A DNA stretch of 64,000 nt from Pleomorphomonas sp. T1.2MG-36 (GTDB taxonomy: Bacteria; Pseudomonadota; Alphaproteobacteria; Rhizobiales; Pleomorphomonadaceae), in NCBI RefSeq assembly GCF_950100655.1, contig NZ_CATNLY010000023.1, positions 868,001 to 932,000 of the forward strand. The letters run 5' to 3'. How positions within the stretch are numbered: the first letter of the stretch is position 1; each line of letters starts with the position of its first letter. The notes beneath the pieces are model-generated. The model saw nothing but the letters and a program-made list of their open reading frames with translations. It did not search any database and was not told where the DNA came from. Positions 19,175-30,439 of this stretch are shown piece after piece. The position numbers were made by a program, and so were the translations under genes.

Positions 19175-20007
19175 GGGCGGATTCTCCGGGTGAGGGCCCA
19201 GGCGACGGCAAGGCTCGCGACAAGCCAAAGGACGAGCACGACAAGCGCGCTGGAAACCGGGAAGGGAAGCGTGTGGGCGAGACCGTCGAGGCCGGCGATC
19301 GGCGCGTTCGATTCGATCAACGCCAGATTGTAGAGACGGAAGGCGTCGCCCGGATTGGCGAGCACGAGCGCCGGGAACACCGTCTTGGTGAAGGCACCCC
19401 CCTGATCGACGATGACGGCGCCGAGGAGCGCCAGATCGTAGAGCACCACCAGGACCAGCCAGGCACCGATGGCGAGCGCGGCGGCGGTTCCGGTCTGGCG
19501 CGGCAGGCCGGACAGGGCCATGCCCAGGGCGATGAAGACGGCGCCCAGCAGGATGGCGGTGGAGAGAAGCCGTGCCCAAGCGATGAGGCCGGCGTCATCG
19601 GCGCCATGAACGCCGGCAATCACCGCGCCGGCGATGCCGTAGCCGATGGCGATGGCCAGCGCCAGCACGGCAAGATGGCCGCAGAACTTTGCCACCACCA
19701 GTTCGCCCCGCTTCAGCGGCGTCGCCAGCACCAGCGCCAGCGTGCCGCGCTCGATCTCGCCGGCGATGCTGTCATAGGAGACGAGCAACGCCATCAGCGG
19801 CACAAGGTAGACGGTGAGCGTCGACAGGCTCGCCGCCGTCAACGTCAGCGCGCCAGCCTTGAGGGCACCGCTCGGCCCCGAGCCGAGAAAGGCGAGTGCC
19901 AGCGCGAACAGCGTGAAGGCCAGCGTTGCCAGCAGGACCCAACGGTTGCGGAAGGCGAGGCGGAACTCGGTCGCGGCCACCGCCGCCATGCGGTCGAGAC
20001 CGGTCAT
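19171..20007 (-). CDS. nosY: NosY ABC permease
   Basis: 278 residues with six predicted membrane helices, ABC-2 type; the coupling-helix region contains G-E-I-E-R-G-T-L-A-L-V-L-A-T-P. Together with NosF and NosD it forms the NosDFY complex that uses ATP to help mature the CuZ centre of nitrous oxide reductase. Translationally coupled on both sides (4-base overlaps with nosF and nosL). Confidence 0.93.
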   Translation of the reverse strand: MTGLDRMAAVAATEFRLAFRNRWVLLATLAFTLFALALAFLGSGPSGALKAGALTLTAASLSTLTVYLVPLMALLVSYDSIAGEIERGTLALVLATPLKRGELVVAKFCGHLAVLALAIAIGYGIAGAVIAGVHGADDAGLIAWARLLSTAILLGAVFIALGMALSGLPRQTGTAAALAIGAWLVLVVLYDLALLGAVIVDQGGAFTKTVFPALVLANPGDAFRLYNLALIESNAPIAGLDGLAHTLPFPVSSALVVLVLWLVASLAVAWALTRRIRP

Positions 20008-20918
20008 TGGACGGCTCCCTGAACGGTTAGGCCGGAGTAGTGACGATAGACGTCGTCGAGATCCGGCAGGGCGATGTCGATGTCGGCGACGTCGGAGCCA
20101 AGCTCGGCGAGGCGGGCCAGCGCGCCCACCTTGTCCTCGGCGCGGCAGGTGACGATCACCGACCGGCCGTTGACGCGCTCGCCGCCGAGACGGGCATGTA
20201 CGGCCTCTACCCGGCCTTCCGCCGCTTCGACGCGAATGCGGATCGGCAAGCCGGCCCGGCGCGACAGGTCGGCAAGCGCCCCCTCGGCACGCAACCGTCC
20301 CTTGGCCAGGATGGCGATGCGGTCGATGCGGTTTTCGATCTCCGACAGCGAGTGAGAAGATAGCAGCACCGCCGTGCCGGCGCGGGCCGAGGCCTCCAGC
20401 ACGTCATAGAACTCGCGCCGCGAAACCGGGTCGAGACCGGAGGTCGGCTCGTCCAGCAGCAAAAGACGGGGCGTCCCGATCAGCGCCTGGGCGAGGCCGA
20501 GCCGCTGGCGCATCCCCTTGGAATAGGTGCCGACCGCCCGACCGGCGGCATCGGCTATGCCGACGGTTTCCAGGAGCGGCATTGCCGCCTTCGGTGCGAC
20601 GCCCTTCAGACGCGCGAAATGGGTGAGGACCTCGGCGCCGGTCAAAGCCTTCGGGAACACCACCTGCTCGGGCAGGTAGCTGACCGCGCGCCGTGCCGTG
20701 TCCGAACCGGGAGCGGCGCCGCCAATGGACAGGCGGCCGGCGGCCGGCTTCAGGAAGCCAAGAACGGTCTTGAACAAGGTCGACTTGCCGGCGCCGTTGT
20801 GGCCGAGCAGCGCCACCCGTTCGCCCGGCGCAACGCCGAGGCTGACGCCGTCGACCGCCGTCACGGCGCCGAAGCGGATCGTCAGCTCTTCGACAGAGAG
20901 AATGGTGGCATTCGTCAT
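20004..20918 (-). CDS. nosF: NosF ABC ATPase
   Basis: 304 residues. Walker A G-H-N-G-A-G-K-S-T, signature Y-S-K-G-M-R-Q-R, Walker B L-L-L-D-E-P-T-S-G-L-D, switch His in S-S-H-S-L-S-E. The K in the signature and the C-terminal accessory domain are typical of NosF. Energises NosDFY. The start at 20918 lies one base after the nosD stop. Confidence 0.93.
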   Translation of the reverse strand: MTNATILSVEELTIRFGAVTAVDGVSLGVAPGERVALLGHNGAGKSTLFKTVLGFLKPAAGRLSIGGAAPGSDTARRAVSYLPEQVVFPKALTGAEVLTHFARLKGVAPKAAMPLLETVGIADAAGRAVGTYSKGMRQRLGLAQALIGTPRLLLLDEPTSGLDPVSRREFYDVLEASARAGTAVLLSSHSLSEIENRIDRIAILAKGRLRAEGALADLSRRAGLPIRIRVEAAEGRVEAVHARLGGERVNGRSVIVTCRAEDKVGALARLAELGSDVADIDIALPDLDDVYRHYSGLTVQGAVQ

Positions 20919-20919
20919 G

Positions 20920-22239
20920 TCAATTCTCCCCGACGGGAATGAAGCCGACCGCAAAAGGGGTGGCCAGCGGACGCGGCCCAGTTCCTTCGGGCGACATCAG
21001 CGGATGGCTGTCGATGACGCCGCCCGGCAGCAGGCCCGGAAAGCGCGATTGCGCCCAGCGGATCAGTTGCACCGCAGGCGCGCCGAGAAGCAGCCGGGTC
21101 ATCGGCTGGCTCCAGGTCAGAATGTCCACCGTATCGTTGGGCCGGTAGGGGCTGTCGGCCATGCCGTCGCCGTCGATGTCGAAGGCCACGTGATCGGACC
21201 AGTAATTGCCGCGCTGAGCTTTTGTCTTTCCGTCCGTCTCGGGTAATCCGCTCCACTCGAGCCAGCGGGTGCCGACGTACTTCACCTGCGTGCGGTTGCC
21301 AATGACGGCATTGCCGGTCAGCACGTTCTCGGAGGCGCCGCCGGTCAGATGAACACCGATGTCGCAGCCTTCCAGCCGATTGCCTTCGAAGCGGTTGCGC
21401 GTCGCCCCGTAGACGAACAGGCATTTCTCGCCACCGTCGCGGACTTCGTTGTGTATGAGCTTCGAATCCCTGACGGAGTTGAGGAACAGACCGTGGGTGG
21501 CGTCACCCACGGAAAGGTTGTCGGTCGCCGTCACGTTGCGCGAGAACATGAAGGCGAAGCCCAGAGTGTTGCCGCGTGACAGGTTGTTCTCCAGCACGAT
21601 GTCGTTGGCGTACATCGAATGGAAGGCGAAGCGCAGTTCCTGCATGCGGTTGAAACGATAGCGCGCCTTCATCGAGGTCGAGACGAAGATGCCGTCGCGG
21701 CCGCGACGGATATCGTTGTGCTCGACCAGAAGCCCCGGTGCATTCCAGACGTAGATGCCGGAGCCCATCTCGGCGCGATGGAGATCGGTGCGCCCGACGA
21801 TGGTGTTGCCGCGCACCGTGGCATCGATGGCACCCTGCACGTCGACGCCGATCAGGTTCATGACGACACGGTTACCCTCGATCAGGCCGCGGCGCGTCCC
21901 TTTGGCAAGGGCGATGCCGCTGTCGAGCTGGTCGAGCCGGCGACCGGAACCGGTGATGTAGAGGCCTTTCAGGGTGACATCGTCGGCTTCTACCGCAACG
22001 ACGGTGCCCTCGCCGTTGCCGACGATGCGGCTGTCCCGATCTCCGATCAGCGTCAGCGGCCGATCGATGACGACGGGGCCGTCGTACTGGTGATTGCCGA
22101 GCCGGAGGGTATCCCCCGGCGCGGCGGCTTCAATGGCCTCGCGGAGCGCGCCCGCTCCAGCGCCGACAACGATCTCGGCGGCGCCGGCGGAACCGGTGCA
22201 ACTGAGAAGGACGGCAAGGAGACGGAGCGCGCGCTGCAT
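20920..22239 (-). CDS. nosD: NosD periplasmic beta-helix copper-maturation protein
   Basis: 439 residues with a Sec signal (cleavage after G-A-A) and a right-handed parallel beta-helix of CASH/PbH1 repeats, seen as recurrent N-x-(I/V)-x-G-N motifs between about residues 90 and 340. It sits on NosFY in the periplasm and passes copper and probably sulfur to apo-NosZ. Follows nosZ by eight bases. Confidence 0.93.
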   Translation of the reverse strand: MQRALRLLAVLLSCTGSAGAAEIVVGAGAGALREAIEAAAPGDTLRLGNHQYDGPVVIDRPLTLIGDRDSRIVGNGEGTVVAVEADDVTLKGLYITGSGRRLDQLDSGIALAKGTRRGLIEGNRVVMNLIGVDVQGAIDATVRGNTIVGRTDLHRAEMGSGIYVWNAPGLLVEHNDIRRGRDGIFVSTSMKARYRFNRMQELRFAFHSMYANDIVLENNLSRGNTLGFAFMFSRNVTATDNLSVGDATHGLFLNSVRDSKLIHNEVRDGGEKCLFVYGATRNRFEGNRLEGCDIGVHLTGGASENVLTGNAVIGNRTQVKYVGTRWLEWSGLPETDGKTKAQRGNYWSDHVAFDIDGDGMADSPYRPNDTVDILTWSQPMTRLLLGAPAVQLIRWAQSRFPGLLPGGVIDSHPLMSPEGTGPRPLATPFAVGFIPVGEN

Positions 22240-22247
22240 GGCTTACC

Positions 22248-24161
22248 TCAGACGGCCTTCGGCTTCACCAGCATGCGGCCACGCATCTCCATGTGGAGGG
22301 CGTGACAGAACCACTGGCAGTAGTACCAATGCACGCCGGGGCGGTCGGCGGTGAAGGTCACCGATGCCGTGGCCTGCGGCGCAACTTCCATGGCGACACC
22401 GTAGTTGGAGACGGTGAAGCCGTGGGTGAGGTCGTCAACGTCGTCAAGGTTGGTGACGTAGACGGTCACCTCGTCGCCCTCGTTGACTTCGAAGCTTTCG
22501 AGACCGAAGGCCGGCGCCACCGACGTCATGTAGACGCGCACCTTGTTACCGTCGCGGATGACCGTGCTGTCGGCCTCGATGTCGACGCCATCGGCCTTGG
22601 CCTGCGCCACGGCATCGGCGAAGAACGGGTCGTCGCGCTTCCAGACCGACAGCGGGTTGACGATGTCGGCGCGCACGAGAATGCTGTCGTGCGGCTCGGC
22701 AAAGGTCGGGCTGTCATGCACCAGCTTCATCTCGTCGCCGGAGATATCGATCAGCTGCTCGTTCTCCGGCTTGAGCGGACCGACGTTGAGGTAACGGTCC
22801 TTGGAGAACTTATTCATCGACACCAGCCACTTGCCGTCGGCTTCCTTGGTTTCGCCCATGGAGGTCGAGTTGTGGCCGGGCTGATAGGCAACGTCGATCT
22901 TCTGCACGATCGGATCCACCTTCTCGCCGCCGTAGGCGCGGATGGCCTTCTCGATGTCCCACTTGACGATCTGGCTGTCGAGGAACAGCGTCGTATAGGC
23001 ATTGCCGCGATTGTCGAAGGCCGTATGGAGAGGGCCGAGGCCCAGTTCCGGCTCGGCGACGACGCAGGAGCGCGGGTCGGCGTTTTCCTTGAACAGCGCG
23101 TCTACCTTGGCGACGTCGATGACCGATACCGTCGGCGACAGCTTGCCGTTGATCATGATGTACTTGCCGTCCGGCGACGCGTTGACGCCGTGCGGGCTGT
23201 TCGGAATCGGGATGTAGCGGGTGTACTTGGACTTCTTGTCCTTGCGGCCGTCGAGCACCTTGACGCCGTTCAGCTCCTGATAGTCGCCGGCAGCGACGCC
23301 CGCCTCGATCGCCTTGATGTCGAAGACGACGACATGGTCGGTCTCGTTGGCGGTCATCTCGGCGAGATTGACGCCCATTTCGGAGTTGTAGGACGTCGAG
23401 AAGACGTAGTTGCCATGATAGTCGGGGCTGGTGTTGTCGAGGTTGCCCGAGACGATGACCTGCCAGGAGACTTCCATCTTGTCGCCGTCGACGGCTGTGA
23501 AGATGTTCACGTACTGCTTGGGATCGTCGAGGATCTTGCCGTCGTTGACCAGCGGCGCCTCATGTTCGCCGTTGGCGAAGATGTAGCCGGTGCGCGGATA
23601 CTTCTGCGGGCGCAGGCCGTGAATGTCGGACGCGTTGGGGATCTCGATGATCTTGTCGCAACGCATCACGTCGCAGCGCACGCGGGCGATGCGCGTGTTG
23701 GCCTTGTCGTTCATGAAAAGGTAGCGACCATCGTAGGTGCCGTCGGTGAACGACATGTGCGGATGGTGCAGGTCGCCGTTCTGGTAGGTCTTGAGGCCGC
23801 GCTTGGCCAGAAGCTCCTTGGTATCCGGCAACAGGCCTTCGGTCAGCACCTTCAGGCTTTCGTTGGTCATGCCCCAACCGGTGGCCGAGCAGCGGTTGAA
23901 CACCGGCACGCGCATCATCTCGCGCATCGACGGCACGCCGAGAATGCGCAGCTCGCCGGTCTGTCCCGACGACCAGAAGCCATAGTATTCGTCGAGTTCG
24001 CCGGGCTTCACCTCGGCCTTGTTGGCGGGCTCGGCTGCCTTGCTGCCGTTGGTTGCCATCAGGCCGCCGACGGCGGTGGCCGCGACGCCCGCGAACACCG
24101 CGGTCTTGGCCGTGCCGCCCAAAAGCGACCGGCGGGACAGATTGTTCGTCTCTTCAGTCAT
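22248..24161 (-). CDS. nosZ: Nitrous-oxide reductase, clade I (Tat-exported)
   Basis: 637 residues; reduces N2O to N2 in the periplasm. The twin-arginine signal S-R-R-S-L-L-G-G marks clade I. The N-terminal beta-propeller has the CuZ histidines, for example [26 protein letters not shown] and E-P-H-D-S. The C-terminal cupredoxin carries the CuA set in [12 protein letters not shown] (last 23 residues). All key ligands are present, so the enzyme looks functional. Electrons probably come from the pseudoazurin encoded at 27710. Confidence 0.97.
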   Translation of the reverse strand: MTEETNNLSRRSLLGGTAKTAVFAGVAATAVGGLMATNGSKAAEPANKAEVKPGELDEYYGFWSSGQTGELRILGVPSMREMMRVPVFNRCSATGWGMTNESLKVLTEGLLPDTKELLAKRGLKTYQNGDLHHPHMSFTDGTYDGRYLFMNDKANTRIARVRCDVMRCDKIIEIPNASDIHGLRPQKYPRTGYIFANGEHEAPLVNDGKILDDPKQYVNIFTAVDGDKMEVSWQVIVSGNLDNTSPDYHGNYVFSTSYNSEMGVNLAEMTANETDHVVVFDIKAIEAGVAAGDYQELNGVKVLDGRKDKKSKYTRYIPIPNSPHGVNASPDGKYIMINGKLSPTVSVIDVAKVDALFKENADPRSCVVAEPELGLGPLHTAFDNRGNAYTTLFLDSQIVKWDIEKAIRAYGGEKVDPIVQKIDVAYQPGHNSTSMGETKEADGKWLVSMNKFSKDRYLNVGPLKPENEQLIDISGDEMKLVHDSPTFAEPHDSILVRADIVNPLSVWKRDDPFFADAVAQAKADGVDIEADSTVIRDGNKVRVYMTSVAPAFGLESFEVNEGDEVTVYVTNLDDVDDLTHGFTVSNYGVAMEVAPQATASVTFTADRPGVHWYYCQWFCHALHMEMRGRMLVKPKAV

Positions 24162-24184
24162 CGTGCTCTCCTCGGTTTTCTTTC

Positions 24185-26428
24185 TCACGCTTGTGCCGAA
24201 CCGCCCACTTCGCTCCGGATGGCAGAACTGCCGCCGGTTGCCGCTGCCCCCGTCTGGGCGAGACCGTTCTGGCGTTCGAAGCGCTCCCGCTTGCGCAGTT
24301 TGCCGATCACCACCGGGCAGCGGGTCGTGCTGCGGTAGAGCACCTGGCAGTGCAGACAGGAGACGCATTCGTTGGGGTTGATCTCACCCGTCGGGTGGAT
24401 CGCCTGCACCGGACATTCATGGGCGCAGGTCTGGCAGGGATTGCCGCATTCCCGATAGCGCTTGAGCCAGCGGAACATGTGCAGCCGGGCCGGGATGGCG
24501 AGGCCGCCGCCGAGCGGACAGACGTAGCGGCAATAGAAGCGCTCGATGAACAGGCCCGGTGCGAGCATGGCGAGCGCAAACAGCACGTAGGGCCAGGGAC
24601 GATCGAACTTCAGGATGATCGCCGTCTTGAAAGGCTCGACCTCGGCATAATGCTCGGCCATGTCGAGCGAATAGAAGGAGATGCCGAGAAGACCGAGGAA
24701 GATCACGTACTTGATCGGCCAGAGGCGCTCGTGCAGGCCCCAGGGCAGGCGGATCTGCGGTATGCGCATCCAGCGGGCGATCTGGTTCGACCACTCCTGC
24801 AAGGCGCCGAACGGGCAGAGCCAGCCGCAATAGGCGCCGCGTGCCCAGAACAGCAGGGCCGCCGCCACCGCGAACCACAGGATGAAGATCAGTGGATCCA
24901 TCAGGAAGGTTTCCCAGCGGAAATCGCTGACCACGGCCGACAGGACGGCGAGCAGGTTGACCACCGAGAGCTGGGCGTTGGCGTACCAGCCGATGAAGAC
25001 AAGCGTGAAGGCGAGGTAGCTGAGCCGGATGACCCGGAACACCCGCTCGTTCTTCGTCGCGAAGGTCTGGAAGAAGAAGATGCCGGTCAGCGCCGCCAAT
25101 GCGGCGACGAGAATGGCGACCTCGGTGCGCTTGGCCTCCCAGATGCGGAGCCAGAGACGGTCACGGGCCGGTACGTCGTCGGCGGAAGCAACCTCCGCCG
25201 CGGGCGTCACGACCGGCGTGACGGTCGCCGGTTTCGGCGCCGCGACGAGGTAGCCGGATGGCAGCGCGTAGTCGACGTCATAGGTCAGGAACAGCTTGTC
25301 GATGGCGCCGACGGCGCGCGAGGCCAACAGCTGCAACCGCCAGGGCGCCGTAGCATCAAAGCCGGATGCCTTGGGAATGACGAAAAGATCCATCTCGTTG
25401 AAGGTGGGAGCATCGGCGGGCGCCATGCGGACGACACGCAAATGGTCCTTGTCGCGGAAACGGATCGTCGTCTCCCCCTGCAGCACCGTGATGCGGTCGA
25501 AGATGCCGCCGCGCACATAGCCCGAGCCCTTGAAGGACCAGTGCCCGGTACTGGCCACGAAGATCGCCTCGTCGCCTTCGCCAAGCCGGCGCATCAGGTT
25601 GGCATAGGCGGCGTCTCCAAGCAGAGTCCGGCCGATCGACGGCTGGCTGGCCAGTCCGACATAGATGTCGATGTAAGGGTCGGCATCGGCGCCAGCCTCG
25701 CGATGGGAGGCGGCACGGGGATCACCCTGCTTTTCGAAGGCGGCGTTGATCTCGGCCACCGACATGTTGAACCGGCGCACCGAGCCATCGCCGGTGAGCG
25801 TCGTCCAGTCGCTGACCGCGTCCTTGCTGCGATCCACCATCTTCAGGTCGGCAGCGGGGCCGGCGCCCGCCGCTGCAAACCCTTCGAGCCCGAGAGTGCG
25901 AGCGGCCTTCAGGCCGGACCGGCGGACCGAATCGTCGATCACCATGATGGTGACGGTGGCACCGGAGACAATGTCGAGATCATGAGCGGGGCCGTCCGCC
26001 TCGCGCTTCAGGTCGAGACCGGTGTATTTCGCGATCACCGCCGTGATCTTGGCCTCGGGAATGCCGACGAGGACGATCGGCTCGGAGTGCTTGACGAGAC
26101 GGGCGCCGGTGATCACCGCGTGATCATCGACACCGACGAGAATATGAATCGGCTTGCCGGAATAGCCTGTCGCCGGCACGAAGTCGGTGTTGAGAAACAC
26201 CCATCCGATGCGCTCGCCTGCCCTGAGGGCAGGAACGACAGGCATGTCGTCGCGCACGGGGCCATAGGCATCCGCCCCGGGGACCAAGTCGGAAGGGGTC
26301 GCCTTGCCAAGGAAATCGGCGAGGCCGGCTGCCTGAGACGGCATGGCGACGAGCGCCAGAACAAGTGCCAGGCAAAGGGACGTCACAAACCTGACAAGCC
26401 AGGGCGTCGCTGTATCCGTCGGTCTCAT
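24185..26428 (-). CDS. nosR: NosR, membrane flavo-/iron-sulfur protein needed for N2O reduction
   Basis: 747 residues: signal peptide, periplasmic FMN-binding domain with the flavinylation motif S-G-A-T-V-T (residues 155-160), five to six membrane helices from about residue 410, two cytoplasmic C-x3-C-P motifs (C-G-W-L-C-P and C-R-Y-V-C-P), and two ferredoxin-type 4Fe-4S clusters (C-G-N-P-C-Q-T-C and C-V-S-C-L-H-C). Passes electrons toward NosZ and supports its expression. First gene of the nos operon, 23 bases before nosZ. Upstream is a putative FNR/Nnr box. NosX should flavinylate it. Confidence 0.95.
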   Translation of the reverse strand: MRPTDTATPWLVRFVTSLCLALVLALVAMPSQAAGLADFLGKATPSDLVPGADAYGPVRDDMPVVPALRAGERIGWVFLNTDFVPATGYSGKPIHILVGVDDHAVITGARLVKHSEPIVLVGIPEAKITAVIAKYTGLDLKREADGPAHDLDIVSGATVTIMVIDDSVRRSGLKAARTLGLEGFAAAGAGPAADLKMVDRSKDAVSDWTTLTGDGSVRRFNMSVAEINAAFEKQGDPRAASHREAGADADPYIDIYVGLASQPSIGRTLLGDAAYANLMRRLGEGDEAIFVASTGHWSFKGSGYVRGGIFDRITVLQGETTIRFRDKDHLRVVRMAPADAPTFNEMDLFVIPKASGFDATAPWRLQLLASRAVGAIDKLFLTYDVDYALPSGYLVAAPKPATVTPVVTPAAEVASADDVPARDRLWLRIWEAKRTEVAILVAALAALTGIFFFQTFATKNERVFRVIRLSYLAFTLVFIGWYANAQLSVVNLLAVLSAVVSDFRWETFLMDPLIFILWFAVAAALLFWARGAYCGWLCPFGALQEWSNQIARWMRIPQIRLPWGLHERLWPIKYVIFLGLLGISFYSLDMAEHYAEVEPFKTAIILKFDRPWPYVLFALAMLAPGLFIERFYCRYVCPLGGGLAIPARLHMFRWLKRYRECGNPCQTCAHECPVQAIHPTGEINPNECVSCLHCQVLYRSTTRCPVVIGKLRKRERFERQNGLAQTGAAATGGSSAIRSEVGGSAQA

Positions 26429-26519
26429 CTCGCCCCTCCCCGGAATCGCACGAATATGAACTATGCCATCATGTTTTCACGAGACGGCTTGGACCTTCGT
26501 TGCGCTGGCACAAATTCGA

Positions 26520-26535
26520 TTGGTGTAGATCACAA
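26520..26535 (-). promoter_or_regulatory. Putative FNR/Nnr-type box upstream of nosR
   Basis: TTGGTGTAGATCACAA matches TTGAT-N4-ATCAA at eight of ten defined positions. It begins 91 bases from the nosR start and overlaps the stop codon of nnrS. The pseudoazurin gene has a related box at the same distance. Confidence 0.6.
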
Positions 26536-27708
26536 GGGCCGATCGGCCCGCGGCCCGGCGAGTACGCGGGCATAACCGATGGCGAAAGCCAGAAAGGCAG
26601 CCGCCCACAACGCCCCGGCGCAACCGATAAGGTGGTAATAGGCCGCGTCCGCGTAGGGCGCCGCCACGCGCAGCAGCGCTCCGGCCGATACCAAGGCGTA
26701 GATGAAGACCTCAAGCTTGCCGGCGGAGAGCGGCCGGCCGGTATGGCCTCGGCTCACCCGCGTCATCACGCCGAGCACCGTCAGACCGACGCTGCCGGCG
26801 GTCCAAAGATGCAGAGCGGCGGCAGGATCGACCACGACGGGCCAAACAATGGCCAGCGCCTCGACGACGAAGCCGACGGCGATCGAGGCGATCGCGACGT
26901 GCAGCACCAACAGCATCGGTTCGCGTCGCGTGGCAAGCCCTCTCCAGCGAGTAAGTCTCGCGGCCGTCATCAGGCCGGCGAGCCCCAGGGCGATGGCCGT
27001 ACCGATCCAGTCCGGAACGACCGTCCACGCCACGAAGGCAAGCCCCGAAACAACCATTGCGGCGGCATCGAAGCGGTTAAAAGCTGTGGGAAAGCGCGTT
27101 TCGCCCCGCGCTTTCAGCCAGTTGCGGGTGAACGCGGGCGTGATGCGTCCCCCCATCAGCAGGATGAGCATCAGCACCGCCGACAGAGCGACCCGAATGG
27201 AGACGTTGGCGAGACCGTCGAACGCTGCCTCGGCATGGAAGCCGGCATCGGCCAGCGCCAAAAGCAGCACGAGGCCGACGACTCGCAGATTCCGCCAGTT
27301 GCCGGCCAACACCACCTCGCGCCCAAGCACGGTGGCAAGTCCGAGAGGGAAGGCAAGATCGATCAGCGCCGCGGCGATCGGCCCGATCAAGGCCGACACG
27401 GACACGGCGATCCGTCCCGCCAGCCAAACCAACGCCAGCATGGCGAGGGGGCGGCCGGTTATGGTCGGCCGGCCGGTCCAGCTCGACACGGCGGTGAGCG
27501 TGAAGCCGGCGATGATCGGCGGCACGCCACCGAACAGCATGGCGTGGATATGCCAGTCACGCGGGGCGAAGGCGGTGGGCAGCTCGACATGCCCCATGTA
27601 GAGGGGCACCCACATGAGGATCGAGCCCGCCATCCATAGCGCCGCCAGCATGAAGAATGGCCGGAAGGCACCCGAAAGCAGGTGCCAACGCCCCGCGGTG
27701 CTGGTCAT
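26530..27708 (-). CDS. nnrS: NnrS family protein
   Basis: 392 residues, almost entirely membrane helices (about 12). NnrS proteins are haem- and copper-containing membrane proteins that accompany denitrification genes and protect against nitric oxide stress; the early H-I-H-A-M-L-F-G-G motif and scattered membrane histidines fit. The ATG at 27708 lies one base after the pseudoazurin stop, so the two are co-transcribed. No nir or nor gene lies in the window, so the NO source is not visible. Confidence 0.88.
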   Translation of the reverse strand: MTSTAGRWHLLSGAFRPFFMLAALWMAGSILMWVPLYMGHVELPTAFAPRDWHIHAMLFGGVPPIIAGFTLTAVSSWTGRPTITGRPLAMLALVWLAGRIAVSVSALIGPIAAALIDLAFPLGLATVLGREVVLAGNWRNLRVVGLVLLLALADAGFHAEAAFDGLANVSIRVALSAVLMLILLMGGRITPAFTRNWLKARGETRFPTAFNRFDAAAMVVSGLAFVAWTVVPDWIGTAIALGLAGLMTAARLTRWRGLATRREPMLLVLHVAIASIAVGFVVEALAIVWPVVVDPAAALHLWTAGSVGLTVLGVMTRVSRGHTGRPLSAGKLEVFIYALVSAGALLRVAAPYADAAYYHLIGCAGALWAAAFLAFAIGYARVLAGPRADRPL

Positions 27709-27709
27709 G

Positions 27710-28138
27710 TCAGAGGCTGCCGAGCAGTTCGGTGAACAGCTTGCCAGCCTTGCCAGGGTTCTTGGCCTGCTTGGCCGCTTCGAGGTTCGACGAGGGATCG
27801 CCCACGACGACGACGCCAACCATGCCCATGACGTAATGCGGCTTGCACTTGACGCCATAGACGCCCGGCTGGGTAAAGGTCACGGTAAGGTCCTTGCCGA
27901 TCTTGCCCTCGAAAGGCTGGGCGCCTTCGGGCAGCATGCCCGGAACGCTCTGGGCATCATGTCCGGGATCTGTGGCGACGAAGGTCACGGTATCGCCCGG
28001 CTGAACCTTCACGAGGTCCGGCTCGAACACCATCATGCCCTTGGCGCCCTTGTTGAGCATCTTCACCTGAATGTCCGCAGCATTGGCGGGCAGGACTGCG
28101 ATCGCGATGGCAGCGGCGGCGAGGAGGAGAGTTTTCAT
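27710..28138 (-). CDS. Pseudoazurin (type I copper protein)
   Basis: 142 residues with a 20-21 residue signal peptide. Copper ligands His60, Cys98, His101 and Met106 have the exact pseudoazurin spacing (C-K-P-H-Y-V-M-G-M). Periplasmic electron carrier; next to nos genes it is the expected donor to NosZ. First gene of a two-gene unit with nnrS and preceded by an FNR/Nnr-like box. Confidence 0.93.
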   Translation of the reverse strand: MKTLLLAAAAIAIAVLPANAADIQVKMLNKGAKGMMVFEPDLVKVQPGDTVTFVATDPGHDAQSVPGMLPEGAQPFEGKIGKDLTVTFTQPGVYGVKCKPHYVMGMVGVVVVGDPSSNLEAAKQAKNPGKAGKLFTELLGSL

Positions 28139-28228
28139 TTTTTCAGCCTCGTTTGTGGATTCTGATGTTCATATTACGGGTTTTTACCCCGCCGAACATT
28201 GCGAAAACGCAAACTTCAGACCCAAGGT

Positions 28229-28244
28229 TTGATTGTTCTCACAA
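28229..28244 (-). promoter_or_regulatory. Putative FNR/Nnr-type box upstream of pseudoazurin
   Basis: TTGATTGTTCTCACAA: left half TTGAT is a perfect FNR half-site, right half CTCAC matches three of five. It begins 90 bases from the start codon and shares TTGnT-N5-TCACAA with the nosR box in the same orientation. Confidence 0.55.
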
Positions 28245-28298
28245 ATCGTCACCGAGGCATCGAAGGCCGCGTCCGCCCGAGCCCTGGCCTGCCGGCTG

Positions 28299-29144
28299 TC
28301 AATCCCTCTTGAACTCGATCGGAACCGACACCTTGAAAGGCACATCGAGTGAGTGGGGAACGGGCGGGAAGGCGCCGACACGGCGAATGAGACGTTCGGC
28401 GGCGGCTGTGACGGCGGGAGCCCCTCCCACGGAAAGACCAATGATGGAGCCATCGCGGCCAATGGACAGCGACACCGTCGCCCGACCAATGGCGCCATCG
28501 GCGTCGCTCGCGCGGCGCTTGCCGACGATTGCCCGCCGGACCGAGCTGCGATAGGCGGCGAGCGCATCGACAGTCTCTCGCCCCGCTCCGGCACCGGCTG
28601 CCTGGGCGTCGGCCGGTGGCGTCGGTTTCGCTTCCGGCTGCATCTTGGGCGCCGGCTTCCTGCGCTCGGGCTTTTTCTGTTCGGGCTTGGGCTTGACCTC
28701 GGCCGTCTCGACCATCTCCGGCGGAGGGCTCGGTGGCAGCGGCACGGCCACCTCCGACGGCGGCAGCATGTCCGGCTTGGGCAGAGGCGCATCGACCGGC
28801 TCGGGCGGCGCTTCGACCAGATCCTCGACCGGTTCTACCGTCTCGATCTCATCTGGAACAGGAAGCGCCTCGGCTGGCTCCGGCTCGGGCGCGAGGTCGA
28901 CGACGTCCTCAACGGGAACCTCGGCCACCTCCTCGACGGCCGCCTGCTCGACGCTTTCGAGCGGCGGCAACTCCGGTTCCGGTGGCAGGTCGATCATCAC
29001 CACGGCCTCCGGCGCAGCCACCGCCGCCGAAGGACCATCAGTGGGAACGAGCCACCAGAGCGCCGTGCCGTGCAACGCCAGACCGACCGCACCGGCCAGC
29101 GACCAGCGGGCAAGCCCCGATCGTCGAGACAACAGGTTGGCCAT
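28299..29144 (-). CDS. tonB: TonB-family energy transducer
   Basis: 281 residues. One N-terminal membrane helix, then a long Pro/Glu/Val-rich periplasm-spanning linker (about residues 50-175), then the TonB C-terminal domain ([12 protein letters not shown] near residue 220). It couples the proton-motive force from ExbBD to outer-membrane receptors. Start at 29144 (AGGA ahead) is preferred to one seven codons upstream. Third in the chain hypothetical-exbB-exbD-tonB. No TonB-dependent receptor is in the window. Confidence 0.88.
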   Translation of the reverse strand: MANLLSRRSGLARWSLAGAVGLALHGTALWWLVPTDGPSAAVAAPEAVVMIDLPPEPELPPLESVEQAAVEEVAEVPVEDVVDLAPEPEPAEALPVPDEIETVEPVEDLVEAPPEPVDAPLPKPDMLPPSEVAVPLPPSPPPEMVETAEVKPKPEQKKPERRKPAPKMQPEAKPTPPADAQAAGAGAGRETVDALAAYRSSVRRAIVGKRRASDADGAIGRATVSLSIGRDGSIIGLSVGGAPAVTAAAERLIRRVGAFPPVPHSLDVPFKVSVPIEFKRD

Positions 29145-29202
29145 CGTTCCTGAAGGAATGCCCATCGGATCGGTTCGGTCTCTCGGCGTCTTGAAAAACG
29201 GC

Positions 29203-29640
<438 letters not shown>

Positions 29641-29691
29641 GGCGGGTTCTCCTTCAGGGGCCGGGCCGACGAAGCCGGCCGTATCTTCGCG

Positions 29692-30435
29692 TCATCGGGC
29701 AAGCAGACGGGCGTCGAGCCGGCCGGTTTCGAGATCGCGCGACAAGGTGCGGATGAGGCCTTCGGAAAGGTCGGTCATCTCGGCGCGGTAGGCGGTGGTC
29801 CGTCGGGCGAGGTGGTTGTAGACCACCACCGCTGGTATGGCCGCGACAAGGCCGGTGGCGGTGGCGAGCAGTGCCTCGGCGATGCCCGGCGCCACCACAG
29901 CGAGATTGGTCGTCTGGCTTTCGGAGATGCCGACGAAGGCATTCATGATGCCCCAGACCGTACCGAACAGGCCGACGAAGGGCGCCGTCGAACCGATGGT
30001 GGCGAGAAGGCCGGTACCGGCCATCGCCCTGCGACCGGCAGCCGCTTCAAAACGGGCCAGGCGCGAACGCACCCGCTCGACGAGGCCGCCGGCAACCGGG
30101 CCGCTACCGGTCGTTCCCGTTTGATCGATCTCCTCGCCGACCTCGGCCAGCATCAGGGCGAGCGGTCGCGGCAGGCGAGTATGACGGACGAGACCGGCAA
30201 TGCCGGCCTCGCCGGCAACCACCGCGATGCCGCGCCGGGCCGCCCGGCCGAGGGCCGAGAGCTCCAGCACCTTGCCGACCAGGATCACCCAGGTGACCAG
30301 CGAGGCGGCGATCAGGCCGACCATCACCGCCTTGACCACCAGATCGGCGGCCATGAACATGCCGAAGGGCGTCAGATCGTGCGGCAGGGCAACGGCGGCC
30401 GCACCGGCTGCGGCGAGAGTGTCGGGGTTCATCAT
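29692..30435 (-). CDS. exbB: ExbB/TolQ-type proton channel protein
   Basis: 247 residues with three membrane helices; the conserved block around [16 protein letters not shown] is MotA/TolQ/ExbB family. Adjacent tonB makes ExbB more likely than TolQ. Two consecutive ATG codons begin the gene; the first (30435) is four bases from the preceding stop. Confidence 0.92.
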   Translation of the reverse strand: MMNPDTLAAAGAAAVALPHDLTPFGMFMAADLVVKAVMVGLIAASLVTWVILVGKVLELSALGRAARRGIAVVAGEAGIAGLVRHTRLPRPLALMLAEVGEEIDQTGTTGSGPVAGGLVERVRSRLARFEAAAGRRAMAGTGLLATIGSTAPFVGLFGTVWGIMNAFVGISESQTTNLAVVAPGIAEALLATATGLVAAIPAVVVYNHLARRTTAYRAEMTDLSEGLIRTLSRDLETGRLDARLLAR

Positions 30436-30439
30436 TGCC

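Noticed and set aside
22293..26575. Very long plus-strand open frames (681 and 840 codons) opposite nosZ and nosR
   Set aside because: They are mirror frames produced by GC-rich third codon positions; residue make-up is Arg/Gly/Asp/His-rich without domains, while nosZ and nosR on the other strand have all catalytic motifs.
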